Of a DNA stretch of 64,000 nt, positions 35,769-45,154 are shown piece after piece. This DNA is from Pseudomonas chlororaphis subsp. piscium (GTDB taxonomy: Bacteria; Pseudomonadota; Gammaproteobacteria; Pseudomonadales; Pseudomonadaceae). The notes beneath the pieces are model-generated. The model made no database searches. It was not told where the DNA came from and saw only the letters and a program-made list of their open reading frames with translations. Position 1 is the stretch's first letter; the number at the start of each line of letters is the position of its first letter. A program made the position numbers and the translations under genes. The stretch covers positions 5,456,001 to 5,520,000 of the forward strand of contig NZ_CP027707.1 of NCBI RefSeq assembly GCF_003850345.1, given 5' to 3'.

Positions 35769-37192
35769 AGCGACAGCACACCGCTGTACAAGCCATAGGC
35801 GGCCAGGGTGGCGCCGGCGACCACGCAGGCGAAAATGCCCTTCTCGATGCCGGTGAACAACGGCTCGCCCTGCTCGCGCTTGGCCTTGGCGAACAGGATC
35901 ACTCCGGGGGCATACAGCAGGGCCGACAGCAGCAGGTACTTGACCCCACCGGCGTACAACAGCCAGACCGCATAACACAGAGCCACGCCACCGATGCACA
36001 GGTCTCTCATGCGCTCGGCCGAGGCCTGCTCGTAGGTTTCGCCGCGGCCGCTGAGCAACACCGCGTAGGCCGCCGACCACAGGTAAGGCACCAGGATCAT
36101 CGACGAGGCGAGGTAGATCAGGCTGGTGTAGGTCCCGGCGGAGAACAGGGTGATCAGCAGAAACACCTGGATCATGCTGTTGGTCAGCCACAGGGCGTTG
36201 ACCGGCACATGGTTGGCGTTTTCCTTTTTCAGGAAGGCCGGCATGGTCCGGTCGCGGGCCGTGGCGAACAGGATCTCGGCACACAGCAGTGCCCAGGACA
36301 GCAAGGCGCCGAGCAGGGAAACCGCCAGGCCGACGCTGATCAGCAATGCGCCCCAGGGACCGACGATGTGCTCCAGCACCGCCGCCAGGGACGGGTTCTG
36401 CAAGGTCGCCAGTTCCGGCTGGCTCATGATCCCCAGGGACAGCACGTTGACCAGCACCAACAGGGCCAGCACGCCGATAAAGCCGATCACCGTGGCCCGG
36501 CCGACATCCGCGCGCTTCTCGGCCCGGGCCGAATAGACGCTGGCGCCTTCGATACCGATGAACACGAAGACCGTGACCAGCATCATGTTGCGCACCTGGT
36601 CCATCACCCCGCCGAAGTTCGGGTTGCCGCGGCCCCAGATGTCGCGGGTGAAAATGTCCGCCTTGAACGCCACCGCGGCAATCACGATGAACATCACCAG
36701 CGGCACGATCTTGGCCACGGTGGTCAGCAGGTTGATGAAGGTTGCTTCCTTGATCCCGCGCAGTACCAGGAAATGCACCGCCCACAGCAAGACCGAGGCG
36801 CAGGCGATGGCCACCGGGGTGTTGCCCTGGCCAAACACCGGGAAGAAATAACCCAGGGTACTGAACAGCAGCACGAAGTAGCCGACATTGCCCAGCCAGG
36901 CACTGATCCAGTAGCCCCAGGCGGACGAGAAGCCCATGTAGTCACCGAAGCCGGCCTTGGCGTAGGCATACACCCCCGAATCGAGCTCGGGCTTGCGGTT
37001 GGCCAGGGTCTGGAACACGAAGGCCAGGGTCAGCATGCCCACGGCGGTAATCGCCCAACCGATGAGGATCGCCCCCGCGTCGGCCCGGGCCGCCATGTTC
37101 TGCGGCAAGGAAAAGATCCCGCCGCCAATCATCGAACCCACCACCAGGGCAATCAGGGCGCCGAGTCGCAGTTTTTGTGTGGTTTGTGGCAT
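35765..37192 (-). CDS. ArcD-like arginine/ornithine antiporter, APC family (paralog 1)
   Basis: 475 residues, about 12 to 13 membrane segments, opening KLRLGALIALVVGSMIGGGIFSLPQN, the basic amino acid antiporter signature. It aligns without gaps to the antiporter at 37641-39068 and is roughly four-fifths identical by eye. It is divergent from that gene and apart from the arc operon; the only gene behind it is the glycosylase. Exact substrate pair unknown; arginine/ornithine or a related cationic amino acid is likely. Confidence 0.88.
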   Translation of the reverse strand: MPQTTQKLRLGALIALVVGSMIGGGIFSLPQNMAARADAGAILIGWAITAVGMLTLAFVFQTLANRKPELDSGVYAYAKAGFGDYMGFSSAWGYWISAWLGNVGYFVLLFSTLGYFFPVFGQGNTPVAIACASVLLWAVHFLVLRGIKEATFINLLTTVAKIVPLVMFIVIAAVAFKADIFTRDIWGRGNPNFGGVMDQVRNMMLVTVFVFIGIEGASVYSARAEKRADVGRATVIGFIGVLALLVLVNVLSLGIMSQPELATLQNPSLAAVLEHIVGPWGALLISVGLAVSLLGALLSWALLCAEILFATARDRTMPAFLKKENANHVPVNALWLTNSMIQVFLLITLFSAGTYTSLIYLASSMILVPYLWSAAYAVLLSGRGETYEQASAERMRDLCIGGVALCYAVWLLYAGGVKYLLLSALLYAPGVILFAKAKREQGEPLFTGIEKGIFACVVAGATLAAYGLYSGVLSL

Positions 37193-37640
37193 GCCTACCT
37201 CTGCATCCGGTCCAATTGTCCGACAACCAAACTATATGCAAATAAATTACTTCCACACGCTGGCGACAGACTAAAAGAGTCAATTATTGATCTTTTATGG
37301 ATCCAATGACATGACACCGATCAGAACTTACTGAATCTTGGTGAGTTTTATTTTTTGTAAAGACTGAATGCCATCAACCGGCCAGCCTCCTTATAACTTT
37401 TTTACTAGTTGCACATTCTTAAAAGCAGACTAGTTTCAACTTTGCGTTAACAAGAAGCCCTGCCACCTTGCCTTCCAGGCCTTCTGAAACACTGCTTTCA
37501 GGCCTCCTGCCGACTACCGCAAAGACTGCTTAAGTCATTCATTCACAATGGAATGTAGCGATGACCTGATCTAAGTCAGCTGTTTTTATTACGCGCAGAT
37601 CTACTCTGACGTCTCTCTTCTCCTGCAATGGAGTCACGCA
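37193..37640. other. 448-base divergent promoter region between two antiporter genes
   Basis: A+T-rich stretch. It holds a candidate Anr box and -10 for arcD (37566-37607). I found no convincing gene, tRNA or repeat in the rest. Confidence 0.6.
37566..37607 (+). promoter_or_regulatory. candidate Anr-dependent arcD promoter
   Basis: CTGAT-CTAA-GTCAG (37566-37579) is a dyad resembling the Anr/FNR box TTGAT-N4-ATCAA. The -10-like TACTCT at 37602-37607 puts the box centre at about -41.5 from the inferred start near 37614, the class II activator position. arcDABC is Anr-controlled in P. aeruginosa. Confidence 0.55.
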
Positions 37641-39068
37641 ATGTCTGACACTCCCGGAAAACTACGACTTGGTGCGTTAGTCGCCTTGGTAGTCGGCTCG
37701 ATGATTGGCGGCGGGATCTTTTCCTTGCCACAAAACATGGCGGCAAGTGCCGATGTAGGCGCTGTTCTTATTGGTTGGGCTATTACCGCTGTCGGTATGT
37801 TGACGCTGGCCTTCGTGTTCCAGACCCTGGCCAACCGCAAGCCCGATCTGGACGGTGGTGTCTACGCCTATGCCAAGGCCGGTTTCGGCGACTACATGGG
37901 CTTTTCTTCGGCCTGGGGCTACTGGATCAGTGCCTGGCTGGGCAACGTCGGCTACTTCGTGTTGCTGTTCAGTACCCTGGGCTACTTCTTCCCGATCTTC
38001 GGCGAGGGCAACACGCCGGCCGCGGTGATCGGCGCCTCGGTCCTGCTGTGGGCCGTACATTTCCTGGTGCTGCGCGGGATCAAGGAAGCGGCCTTCATCA
38101 ACCTGGTGACCACGGTCGCCAAGGTGGTGCCGCTGCTGCTGTTCGTGCTGATCGCCCTGTTCGCCTTCAAGCTGGACATCTTCACCGCGGACATCTGGGG
38201 CGTGAAGAACCCCGACCTGGGCAGCGTGATGAACCAGGTGCGCAACATGATGCTGGTCACCGTCTGGGTGTTCATCGGCATCGAAGGCGCGAGCATCTTC
38301 TCGTCCCGCGCGGAAAAACGCTCGGACGTGGGCAAGGCCACCGTGATCGGCTTCATCACCGTGCTGCTGTTCCTGGTGCTGGTGAACGTGCTGTCGCTGG
38401 GCATCATGACCCAGCCGGAACTGGCGAAGCTGCAGAACCCGTCGATGGCGGCGGTGCTGGAGCATGTGGTCGGCCACTGGGGCGCGGTGCTGATCAGCGT
38501 CGGCCTGATCATCTCGCTGCTGGGGGCGCTGTTGTCGTGGGTGCTGCTGTGCGCGGAGATCATGTTCGCCGCGGCCAAGGACCACACCATGCCGGAGTTC
38601 CTGCGTAAGGAAAACGCCAACCACGTGCCAGTCAACGCCCTGTGGCTGACCAACGCCATGGTGCAGATCTTCCTGGTCATCACCCTGTTCTCGGCCAGTA
38701 CCTACCTGTCGCTGATCTACCTCGCCACCTCGATGATCCTGGTGCCCTACCTGTGGTCGGCGGCCTATGCCGTGCTGCTGGCGGTGCGCAACGAAACTTA
38801 CGAAACGGCCCTGGCCGAACGCAAGAAAGACCTGTTGATCGGCTCCATTGCCCTGATCTACGCGATCTGGCTGCTGTACGCCGGCGGGGTCAAGTACCTG
38901 CTGCTCTCCGCCCTGCTCTACGCCCCCGGCGCGATCCTGTTCGCCAAGGCCAAGCTGGAGCTGGGCAAACCGATTTTCACCAACGTCGAGAAGCTGATTT
39001 TCGCCGCAGTGGTCATAGGCGCCCTGTTGGCCGCCTACGGGCTCTACGACGGCTTCCTGACCCTGTAA
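37641..39068 (+). CDS. arcD: arginine/ornithine antiporter ArcD (paralog 2)
   Basis: 475 residues, APC superfamily, same length and signature as its divergent neighbour (KLRLGALVALVVGSMIGGGIFSLPQN). It imports arginine and exports ornithine for the arginine deiminase pathway. First gene of arcDABC; ATG with TGGAG eight bases upstream; arcA follows after 36 bases. Confidence 0.94.
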   Translation: MSDTPGKLRLGALVALVVGSMIGGGIFSLPQNMAASADVGAVLIGWAITAVGMLTLAFVFQTLANRKPDLDGGVYAYAKAGFGDYMGFSSAWGYWISAWLGNVGYFVLLFSTLGYFFPIFGEGNTPAAVIGASVLLWAVHFLVLRGIKEAAFINLVTTVAKVVPLLLFVLIALFAFKLDIFTADIWGVKNPDLGSVMNQVRNMMLVTVWVFIGIEGASIFSSRAEKRSDVGKATVIGFITVLLFLVLVNVLSLGIMTQPELAKLQNPSMAAVLEHVVGHWGAVLISVGLIISLLGALLSWVLLCAEIMFAAAKDHTMPEFLRKENANHVPVNALWLTNAMVQIFLVITLFSASTYLSLIYLATSMILVPYLWSAAYAVLLAVRNETYETALAERKKDLLIGSIALIYAIWLLYAGGVKYLLLSALLYAPGAILFAKAKLELGKPIFTNVEKLIFAAVVIGALLAAYGLYDGFLTL

Positions 39069-39104
39069 CGGCACGATTGTTTCTACCTCTGGAGGATCAC
39101 TGTA

Positions 39105-40361
39105 ATGACCACGGAAAAAGTTAAGTACGGCGTCCATTCCGAAGCCGGCAAACTGCGCAAAGTCATGGTTTGCTCCCCAGGCCTGGCCCATCAGCGGCTG
39201 ACCCCGAACAACTGCGATGAACTGCTGTTCGACGATGTGATCTGGGTCAACCAGGCCAAGCGCGACCATTTCGACTTCGTCACCAAAATGCGCGAGCGTG
39301 GGATCGAAGTCCTGGAAATGCACAACCTGCTGACCGATACGGTGCAGAACCCCGAAGCCCTGAAGTGGATTCTGGATCGCAAGATCACCCCCGACACCGT
39401 CGGTGTCGGCCTGACCAACGAAGTGCGCAGCTGGCTCGAAAGCCTGGAGCCGCGCAAGCTGGCCGAGTTCCTGATCGGCGGCGTGGCCGGCGAGGACCTG
39501 CCGGAAAGCGAAGGCGCCAGCGTGATCAAGATGTACCGCGACTACCTGGGCCACTCCAGCTTCCTGCTGCCGCCGCTGCCCAACACCCAGTTCACCCGCG
39601 ACACCACCTGCTGGATCTACGGCGGCGTGACGCTCAACCCGATGTACTGGCCGGCCCGTCGCCAGGAAACCCTGCTGGCCAGCGCCATCTACAAATTCCA
39701 CCCCGAGTTCGCCAACGCCGACTTCGAGGTCTGGTACGGCGACCCGGACAAGGATCACGGCCAGGCCACCCTCGAGGGCGGCGACGTCATGCCGATCGGC
39801 AATGGCGTGGTGCTGATCGGCATGGGCGAGCGGACCTCGCGCCAGGCCATCGGCCAACTTGCCCAATCCCTGTTCGCCAAGGGCGCGGTGGAAAAAGTGG
39901 TGGTGGCCGGCCTGCCGAAATCCCGTGCGGCAATGCACCTGGACACCGTGTTCAGCTTCTGCGATCGCGACCTGGTCACGGTCTTCCCGGAAGTGGTCAA
40001 GGAAATCGTGCCGTTCGTCATCCGTCCCGACACCAGCAAGCCCTATGGCATGGACGTGCGACGGGAGAACAAATCATTCATCGAGGTGGTGGCCGAGTCC
40101 CTGAACCTCAAGCAACTGCGCGTGGTGGAAACCGGCGGCAACAGCTTCGCCGCCGAACGCGAGCAGTGGGACGACGGCAACAACGTGGTGGCCCTGGAAC
40201 CGGGCGTGGTCATCGGCTATGACCGCAACACCTACACCAACACCCTGCTGCGCAAGGCCGGCGTGGAAGTGATCACCATCAGCGCCGGCGAACTCGGCCG
40301 CGGCCGTGGCGGCGGCCACTGCATGACCTGCCCGATCGTGCGCGACCCGATCGATTACTAA
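39105..40361 (+). CDS. arcA: arginine deiminase
   Basis: 418 residues. Guanidino-group hydrolase features: [28 protein letters not shown] with the active-site Asp, HLDTVFSF, and the catalytic Cys in [13 protein letters not shown] near the C-terminus. It converts arginine to citrulline and ammonia. Strong GGAGG ribosome site. Confidence 0.97.
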   Translation: MTTEKVKYGVHSEAGKLRKVMVCSPGLAHQRLTPNNCDELLFDDVIWVNQAKRDHFDFVTKMRERGIEVLEMHNLLTDTVQNPEALKWILDRKITPDTVGVGLTNEVRSWLESLEPRKLAEFLIGGVAGEDLPESEGASVIKMYRDYLGHSSFLLPPLPNTQFTRDTTCWIYGGVTLNPMYWPARRQETLLASAIYKFHPEFANADFEVWYGDPDKDHGQATLEGGDVMPIGNGVVLIGMGERTSRQAIGQLAQSLFAKGAVEKVVVAGLPKSRAAMHLDTVFSFCDRDLVTVFPEVVKEIVPFVIRPDTSKPYGMDVRRENKSFIEVVAESLNLKQLRVVETGGNSFAAEREQWDDGNNVVALEPGVVIGYDRNTYTNTLLRKAGVEVITISAGELGRGRGGGHCMTCPIVRDPIDY

Positions 40362-40447
40362 GCGCCTCTTATTCCGACATAGCAGCTTGCCGTTGCCCCC
40401 ACGAAGGGCCTCGGCAAGTGGACGACCGAAATCAAAGGAGATCCATC

Positions 40448-41458
40448 ATGGCTTTCAACATCCACAACCGTAACCTGCTCAGCCTCGAGCACCATACCGC
40501 GCGCGAACTGCGCTACCTGCTCGACCTGTCCCGCGACCTCAAGCGCGCCAAGTACACCGGCACCGAGCAGCAGCACCTCAAGGGCAACAACATCGCCCTG
40601 ATCTTCGAGAAAACCTCGACCCGTACCCGCTGCGCATTCGAGGTCGCCGCCTATGACCAGGGCGCCAACGTCACCTACATCGACCCGAACTCGTCGCAGA
40701 TCGGCCACAAGGAAAGCATGAAGGACACCGCCCGCGTGCTCGGGCGCATGTACGACGCCATCGAGTACCGCGGCTTCAAGCAGGAAATCGTCGAAGAACT
40801 GGCGAAGTTCGCCGGGGTGCCGGTGTTCAACGGCCTGACCGACGAATACCACCCGACCCAGATGATCGCCGACGTGCTGACCATGCGTGAGCACGCCGAC
40901 AAGCCGATCCATGACATCAGCTACGCCTACCTGGGCGACGCCCGCAACAACATGGGCAACTCCCTGCTGCTGGTGGGCGCCAAGCTCGGCATGGACGTGC
41001 GCATCTGCGCGCCAAAGGCCCTGTGGCCCCATGACGACCTGGTCAGCCGCTGCAAGCAATACGCGGAAGAAAGCGGCGCCCGCATCACCCTGACCGAAGA
41101 CCCGAAAGCCGCGGTCAAGGGCGTCGACTTCATCCACACCGACGTCTGGGTATCGATGGGCGAGCCGGTGGAAGCCTGGGCCGAACGTATCCAGCAACTG
41201 CTGCCGTACCAGGTCAACGCCGGGCTGATGAAGGCCACCGGCAACCCACGGACCAAGTTCATGCACTGCCTGCCGGCGTTCCACAACAGCGATACCAAGA
41301 TCGGCAAGCAGATCGCCGAGCAGTATCCGAACCTGGCCAACGGCATCGAAGTGACCGACGACGTGTTCGAGTCGCCGGCCTGCATCGCCTTCGAGCAAGC
41401 GGAAAACCGCATGCACACCATCAAGGCGATCCTGGTCTCGACCCTGGCCGACCTGTAA
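40448..41458 (+). CDS. arcB: catabolic ornithine carbamoyltransferase
   Basis: 336 residues. Carbamoyl-phosphate site [13 protein letters not shown], ornithine-site residues HPTQMIAD and [11 protein letters not shown]. In the ADI pathway it runs from citrulline and phosphate to ornithine and carbamoyl phosphate. The frame begins at 40418, but the ATG at 40448 has AAAGGAG seven bases upstream and the standard MAFNIHNRN start. Confidence 0.97.
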   Translation: MAFNIHNRNLLSLEHHTARELRYLLDLSRDLKRAKYTGTEQQHLKGNNIALIFEKTSTRTRCAFEVAAYDQGANVTYIDPNSSQIGHKESMKDTARVLGRMYDAIEYRGFKQEIVEELAKFAGVPVFNGLTDEYHPTQMIADVLTMREHADKPIHDISYAYLGDARNNMGNSLLLVGAKLGMDVRICAPKALWPHDDLVSRCKQYAEESGARITLTEDPKAAVKGVDFIHTDVWVSMGEPVEAWAERIQQLLPYQVNAGLMKATGNPRTKFMHCLPAFHNSDTKIGKQIAEQYPNLANGIEVTDDVFESPACIAFEQAENRMHTIKAILVSTLADL

Positions 41459-41502
41459 CCACGACGTCCGGGCCGACCGCCTGGCGGCCGGCCCCTCGAC
41501 CT

Positions 41503-41573
41503 GTAGGAGCGAGGCTTGCCCGCGATGGCGTCAAACCTGACATCACACCATCGCAGGCAAGCCACGCGCCCAC
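41503..41573. repeat. REP pair with decayed right arm, between arcB and arcC
   Basis: The left arm GTAGGAGCGAGGCTTGCCCGCGATGG is intact; the right arm CCATCGCAGGCAAGCCACGCGCCCAC has several changes. Confidence 0.75.
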
Positions 41574-41603
41574 GGGATCACCGAATTCTGGAAGGAATGC
41601 ATT

Positions 41604-42533
41604 ATGCGTATCGTCGTCGCATTGGGCGGCAACGCCCTGCTCCGCCGTGGTGAACCCATGACCGCGGACAATCAACGCGCCAATATCCGGATCGCCACCG
41701 AACAGATCGCCAAGATCCATCCCGGCAACCAGCTGGTGATCGCCCACGGCAACGGTCCGCAGGTCGGCCTGCTGTCGCTGCAGGCGGCGGCCTACACCTC
41801 GGTGTCGCCTTACCCGCTGGACGTGCTCGGCGCCGAAACCGAAGGCATGATCGGCTACATCATCGAACAGGAACTGGGCAACCTGCTGGACTTCGAAGTG
41901 CCCTTCGCCACCCTGCTGACCCAGGTCGAGGTCGACGCCAAGGACCCGGCGTTCCAGAACCCGACCAAGCCCATCGGCCCGGTCTACGGCAAGGAAGAGG
42001 CACAAAAGCTGGCCAAGGAAAAAGGCTGGGCCATCGCCCCCGATGGCGACAAGTACCGCCGCGTGGTGGCCAGCCCGAAACCCAAGCGCATCTTTGAAAT
42101 CCGCCCGATCAAATGGCTGCTGGAAAAGAGCAGCATCGTGATCTGCGCCGGCGGTGGCGGCATCCCGACCATGTATGGCGAGGATGGCAAGCTCAGGGGC
42201 ATCGAGGCGGTGATCGACAAGGACCTGTGCTCGGCGCTGCTGGCCGAACAGCTGGAAGCCGATCTGCTGGTGATCGCCACCGACGTCAACGCGGCCTTTA
42301 TCGACTGGGGCAAGCCCTCGCAGAAGGCCATCGCCCAGGCGCACCCGGACGAAATGGAAAAACTCGGCTTCGCCGCCGGCTCCATGGGACCAAAGGTCCA
42401 GGCGGCCTGCGAGTTCGCCCGCCATACTGGAAAAGTCGCGGTGATCGGTTCACTCTCGGACATCGAAGCGATCGTCCAGGGCCAGGCCGGTACGCGCATC
42501 AGCACGGCCCAGCCGGGCATCACCTACCGATAA
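41604..42533 (+). CDS. arcC: carbamate kinase
   Basis: 309 residues. N-terminal [22 protein letters not shown], and C-terminal [13 protein letters not shown] typical of carbamate kinases. It makes ATP from carbamoyl phosphate, the energy-yielding end of the ADI pathway. AAGGA precedes the ATG. A REP pair separates it from arcB, which may lower or stabilise the distal message. Confidence 0.96.
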   Translation: MRIVVALGGNALLRRGEPMTADNQRANIRIATEQIAKIHPGNQLVIAHGNGPQVGLLSLQAAAYTSVSPYPLDVLGAETEGMIGYIIEQELGNLLDFEVPFATLLTQVEVDAKDPAFQNPTKPIGPVYGKEEAQKLAKEKGWAIAPDGDKYRRVVASPKPKRIFEIRPIKWLLEKSSIVICAGGGGIPTMYGEDGKLRGIEAVIDKDLCSALLAEQLEADLLVIATDVNAAFIDWGKPSQKAIAQAHPDEMEKLGFAAGSMGPKVQAACEFARHTGKVAVIGSLSDIEAIVQGQAGTRISTAQPGITYR

Positions 42534-42595
42534 GAGAAACCCAGGGGGCAGGCTCCAGGCCTACCCCCTCTCCCATGCCTTGAAAGGAGAGAACC

Positions 42596-42958
42596 ATGGC
42601 CCAGTTCGAACCCGGTCATTTGCACATCGAACGACACGCGCTGAACAAGGACGATGTCAGCTACAACATCTGCATCGACTACGAGGTCGCGCAGGATCCC
42701 AAGGAAGGCAAAGGGATGCAGTTCAAGATGCACGGAACGATTCAGGGCAAGACGATCGATGAACCCTTCTTCCTGCCCAAGGATCAGGCGTACAACTTCG
42801 CCAGCAACGTGACGAAAATCGCCGAGAAGTATGGGATTCCCAAGGCAATGAGCAGCATCGGTTCGGTGCACAAGCACTACGACGCGATGTTCGAGGATGT
42901 GCGGGTGCAGTTGAACATGAAATCCGGGGATCCGGTAAAACCCGAACATCTCGAATAA
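42596..42958 (+). CDS. DUF5064 family protein
   Basis: 120 residues, hydrophilic, opening MAQFEPGHLHIERHAL, with no signal peptide or membrane segment. It follows arcC by 62 bases with AGGAGAG before its ATG, in the arc operon direction. I place it in the Pseudomonas DUF5064 group from memory of the pattern; function unknown, possibly linked to anaerobic arginine use by position only. Confidence 0.7.
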   Translation: MAQFEPGHLHIERHALNKDDVSYNICIDYEVAQDPKEGKGMQFKMHGTIQGKTIDEPFFLPKDQAYNFASNVTKIAEKYGIPKAMSSIGSVHKHYDAMFEDVRVQLNMKSGDPVKPEHLE

Positions 42959-42962
42959 CCCC

Positions 42963-42981
42963 AGCCCGTGGGTCGCGGGCT
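42963..42981 (+). terminator. weak hairpin after the arc operon
   Basis: AGCCCG / CGGGCT stem with no proper T-run. The following REP pair may add to termination. Confidence 0.35.
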
Positions 42982-42998
42982 TCCTCTACCTCTGACTT

Positions 42999-43111
42999 GT
43001 AGGAGCGAGGCTTGCCCGCGATGGTCGTCAAGGATGACGCGGGCAGCCTGATACGCCGCGGCGTCGTTGAGTTCATCGCGAGCAAGAACTGGGCGTCCCC
43101 CTTGCTCCTAC
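42999..43111. repeat. REP pair with interrupted right arm
   Basis: Left arm GTAGGAGCGAGGCTTGCCCGCGAT is intact. The right arm reads ATCGCGAGCAAG, then AACTGGGCGTCCCC, then CTTGCTCCTAC, so the central CTTCG is replaced by a longer stretch. Confidence 0.7.
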
Positions 43112-43205
43112 AGAAGCCCCGGCGGACCCTACAGCGGATTTCACCAAACCCCGTCCGCCAAGGCATACTTGCCACCCTCCGTTTTCCAGAACCCTTGATC
43201 GCCCC

Positions 43206-44714
43206 ATGCGCATCCACGTCAGCTTTATCGACCGCGTCGGTATCACCCAGGAAGTCCTGGCCCTGCTCGGTGGGCGCAACCTCAACCTGGATGCGGTGGA
43301 GATGGTGCCGCCCAACGTCTACATCGACGCCCCGACCCTCAGCCCACAAGTGCTGGAAGAGCTGCGCGACGCACTGTTCAGCGTGCGCGGCGTGCAGGCG
43401 GTGACGGTGGTCGACATCCTGCCCGGCCAGCGTCGCCACCTGCAGCTCGATGCCCTGCTGGCGGCGATGACCGACCCGGTGCTGGCCCTGGACAGCGCCG
43501 GCAAGGTGCTGCTGGCCAACCCGGCGCTGATCGCCCTCTATGGCCGCGAGCCGGCCGGGGAAAGCGTGGCCGAGCTGTTCGACGACCCGGCGCTGCTGGA
43601 CACCCTGCTGGAACAGGGCTTTCGCCTGCCCTTGCGGGAAATCACCCTCAACGGCCAGACCCTGCTGCTGGACGCCACACCGATCACCGACGCCGGCGCG
43701 CTGCTGACCCTGTATCAACCCAATCGCATCGGCGAGCGCCTGTCGGCCCTGCACCACGACCATGCCGAAGGCTTCGATGCCCTGCTCGGCGACTCCCCGG
43801 CCATCCGTACCCTCAAGGCCCGCGCCCAGCGCGTCGCCGCGCTGGATGCGCCGCTGCTGATCCAGGGCGAAACCGGTACCGGCAAGGAGCTGGTGGCGCG
43901 GGCCTGCCACGCCATCAGCGCGCGGCACGGCGCGCCGTTTCTCGCGCTGAACTGCGCGGCCTTGCCGGAAAACCTCGCCGAAAGCGAACTGTTCGGCTAC
44001 GCCCCCGGCGCCTTCACCGGCGCCCAGCGCGGCGGCAAGCCGGGGCTGATGGAGCTGGCCAACCAGGGCACGGTGTTTCTCGACGAAATCGGCGAAATGT
44101 CGCCCTATTTGCAGGCCAAGCTGCTGCGTTTTCTCAACGACGGCAGCTTTCGCCGGGTGGGCGGCGACCGTGAGATCAAGGTCAATGTGCGGATCCTCAG
44201 CGCCACCCACCGCGACCTGGAAAAGATGGTCGCCGAGGGCAGCTTTCGCGAAGACCTGTTCTATCGCCTCAACGTGCTGAATGTGGAAGTGCCGCCCCTG
44301 CGCGAGCGCGGCCAGGACATTCTGTTGCTGGCGCGCTACTTCATGCAGCAGGCCTGCGCGCAGATCCAGCGCCCGGTCTGTCGCCTGGCGCCCGGCACCT
44401 ATCCGGCGCTGCTGGGCAACCGCTGGCCCGGCAACGTGCGCCAGCTGCAGAACGTGATCTTCCGCGCGGCGGCGATCTGCGAAAGCAGCCTGGTGGACAT
44501 CGGCGACCTGGATATCGCCGGCACCTCGGTGGCGCGCCAGAACGACACCGAAGTCGAGAGCCTGGAACAGGCCGTCGAGGAGTTCGAGAAGACTCTGCTC
44601 GAAGGCCTCTACGTCAACTACCCCTCGACCCGCCAACTGGCCAGCCGCCTACAGACCTCCCACACCGCCATCGCCCATCGCCTGCGCAAATACGGCATCC
44701 CCAACAAGCCCTGA
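43206..44714 (+). CDS. gcsR: GcsR, TyrR-like sigma-54 activator of glycine catabolism
   Basis: 502 residues. N-terminal ACT domain (about 1-72) for amino acid sensing, PAS-like region (about 80-175), sigma-54 AAA+ domain with Walker A GETGTGKE (221-228), GAFTGA loop (268-273) and Walker B TVFLDEI (289-295), then a TyrR-type helix-turn-helix at the end (PSTRQLASRLQTSHTAIAHRLRKYGI). P. aeruginosa GcsR senses glycine and activates the gcvH2-gcvP2 operon; the same operon starts 440 bases downstream here. The paralog PhhR is the alternative, but context favours GcsR. Confidence 0.92.
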   Translation: MRIHVSFIDRVGITQEVLALLGGRNLNLDAVEMVPPNVYIDAPTLSPQVLEELRDALFSVRGVQAVTVVDILPGQRRHLQLDALLAAMTDPVLALDSAGKVLLANPALIALYGREPAGESVAELFDDPALLDTLLEQGFRLPLREITLNGQTLLLDATPITDAGALLTLYQPNRIGERLSALHHDHAEGFDALLGDSPAIRTLKARAQRVAALDAPLLIQGETGTGKELVARACHAISARHGAPFLALNCAALPENLAESELFGYAPGAFTGAQRGGKPGLMELANQGTVFLDEIGEMSPYLQAKLLRFLNDGSFRRVGGDREIKVNVRILSATHRDLEKMVAEGSFREDLFYRLNVLNVEVPPLRERGQDILLLARYFMQQACAQIQRPVCRLAPGTYPALLGNRWPGNVRQLQNVIFRAAAICESSLVDIGDLDIAGTSVARQNDTEVESLEQAVEEFEKTLLEGLYVNYPSTRQLASRLQTSHTAIAHRLRKYGIPNKP

Positions 44715-44746
44715 GCCTGCCGCTTCTGCCTGCACTTCTTGCTTCT

Positions 44747-44846
44747 GTAGGAGCGAAGCTTGCTCGCGATGAGCCCGAGGGCGCCGCATTCAGCCAGGGA
44801 GTACGCGTCATCGTTGACGACCATCGCGAGCAAGCTTCGCTCCTAC
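44747..44846. repeat. inverted REP pair, 100-bp composite unit
   Basis: GTAGGAGCGAAGCTTGCTCGCGAT ... ATCGCGAGCAAGCTTCGCTCCTAC. The spacer GAGGGCGCCGCATTCA... is nearly the same as in 33215-33314. Confidence 0.88.
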
Positions 44847-44875
44847 AAAAAACAGTGCGAAAAGCGACCTCCACC

Positions 44876-44934
44876 TGTACTGAAAGCGCTACAGCGGAAC
44901 GATATCGCTACACTCGGTTGCAATCGGCGCTACG
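44876..44934 (+). promoter_or_regulatory. three tandem GcsR-type binding sites
   Basis: TGTACTG-AAAG-CGCTACA (44876-44893), CGGAACG-ATAT-CGCTACA (44895-44912; reverse TGTAGCG-N4-CGTTCCG) and the weaker GTTGCAA-TCGG-CGCTACG (44917-44934). They follow the 7-4-7 layout reported for P. aeruginosa GcsR and are spaced about two helical turns. Confidence 0.65.
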
Positions 44935-44975
44935 CAAGGCTTTGATCCCCATAGGCTTTTCCCTGGCCCTCCAAC

Positions 44976-44993
44976 TGTAGCGATTTCGCTACA
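44976..44993. promoter_or_regulatory. perfect palindromic GcsR-type site
   Basis: TGTAGCG-ATTT-CGCTACA, 7-bp perfect arms, 65 bp upstream of the -24 element. Confidence 0.65.
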
Positions 44994-45057
44994 GCTGTCA
45001 GCTTCCACTCGCCAAGAAAAACATTTAACTCATTGATTTATAACAACTAAAAAACAT

Positions 45058-45073
45058 TGGCCGCATTTTTGCT
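45058..45073 (+). promoter_or_regulatory. sigma-54 promoter of the gcvH operon
   Basis: TGGCCGCATTTTTGCT: GG at 45059 and GC at 45071 with ten bases between, close to TGGCACG-N4-TTGCT. Inferred start near 45084, about 70 bases before gcvH. Confidence 0.8.
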
Positions 45074-45154
45074 AAGGGCTTATCCATTCAGCTCGGCCCT
45101 ACACGAGCATTCAATCGCGTCCACCAGACGAATCTGGCCCCTTGAGGAGTTTCC

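Larger units (their letters stand above)
44715..45154. other. 440-base region with REP pair, GcsR-type sites and sigma-54 promoter
   Basis: In order: REP pair (44747-44846), tandem GcsR-like sites (44876-44934), a palindromic site (44976-44993), an A+T-rich spacer, the sigma-54 promoter (45058-45073) and the gcvH leader. No gene is seen. Confidence 0.75.

Noticed and set aside
35769..36785. N-terminal extension of the AlkA-like frame through the antiporter gene
   Set aside because: The extension lies antiphase inside the antiporter coding region; the GTG overlapping the antiporter stop gives the normal AlkA length.
37287..37306. TTGAT...ATCCAA as a second Anr box between the antiporters
   Set aside because: The half-sites are separated by more than the required four bases and the right half is imperfect.
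37677..39938. 753-codon minus frame opposite arcD/arcA
   Set aside because: Runs across two real genes in the other strand and shows no recognisable domain.
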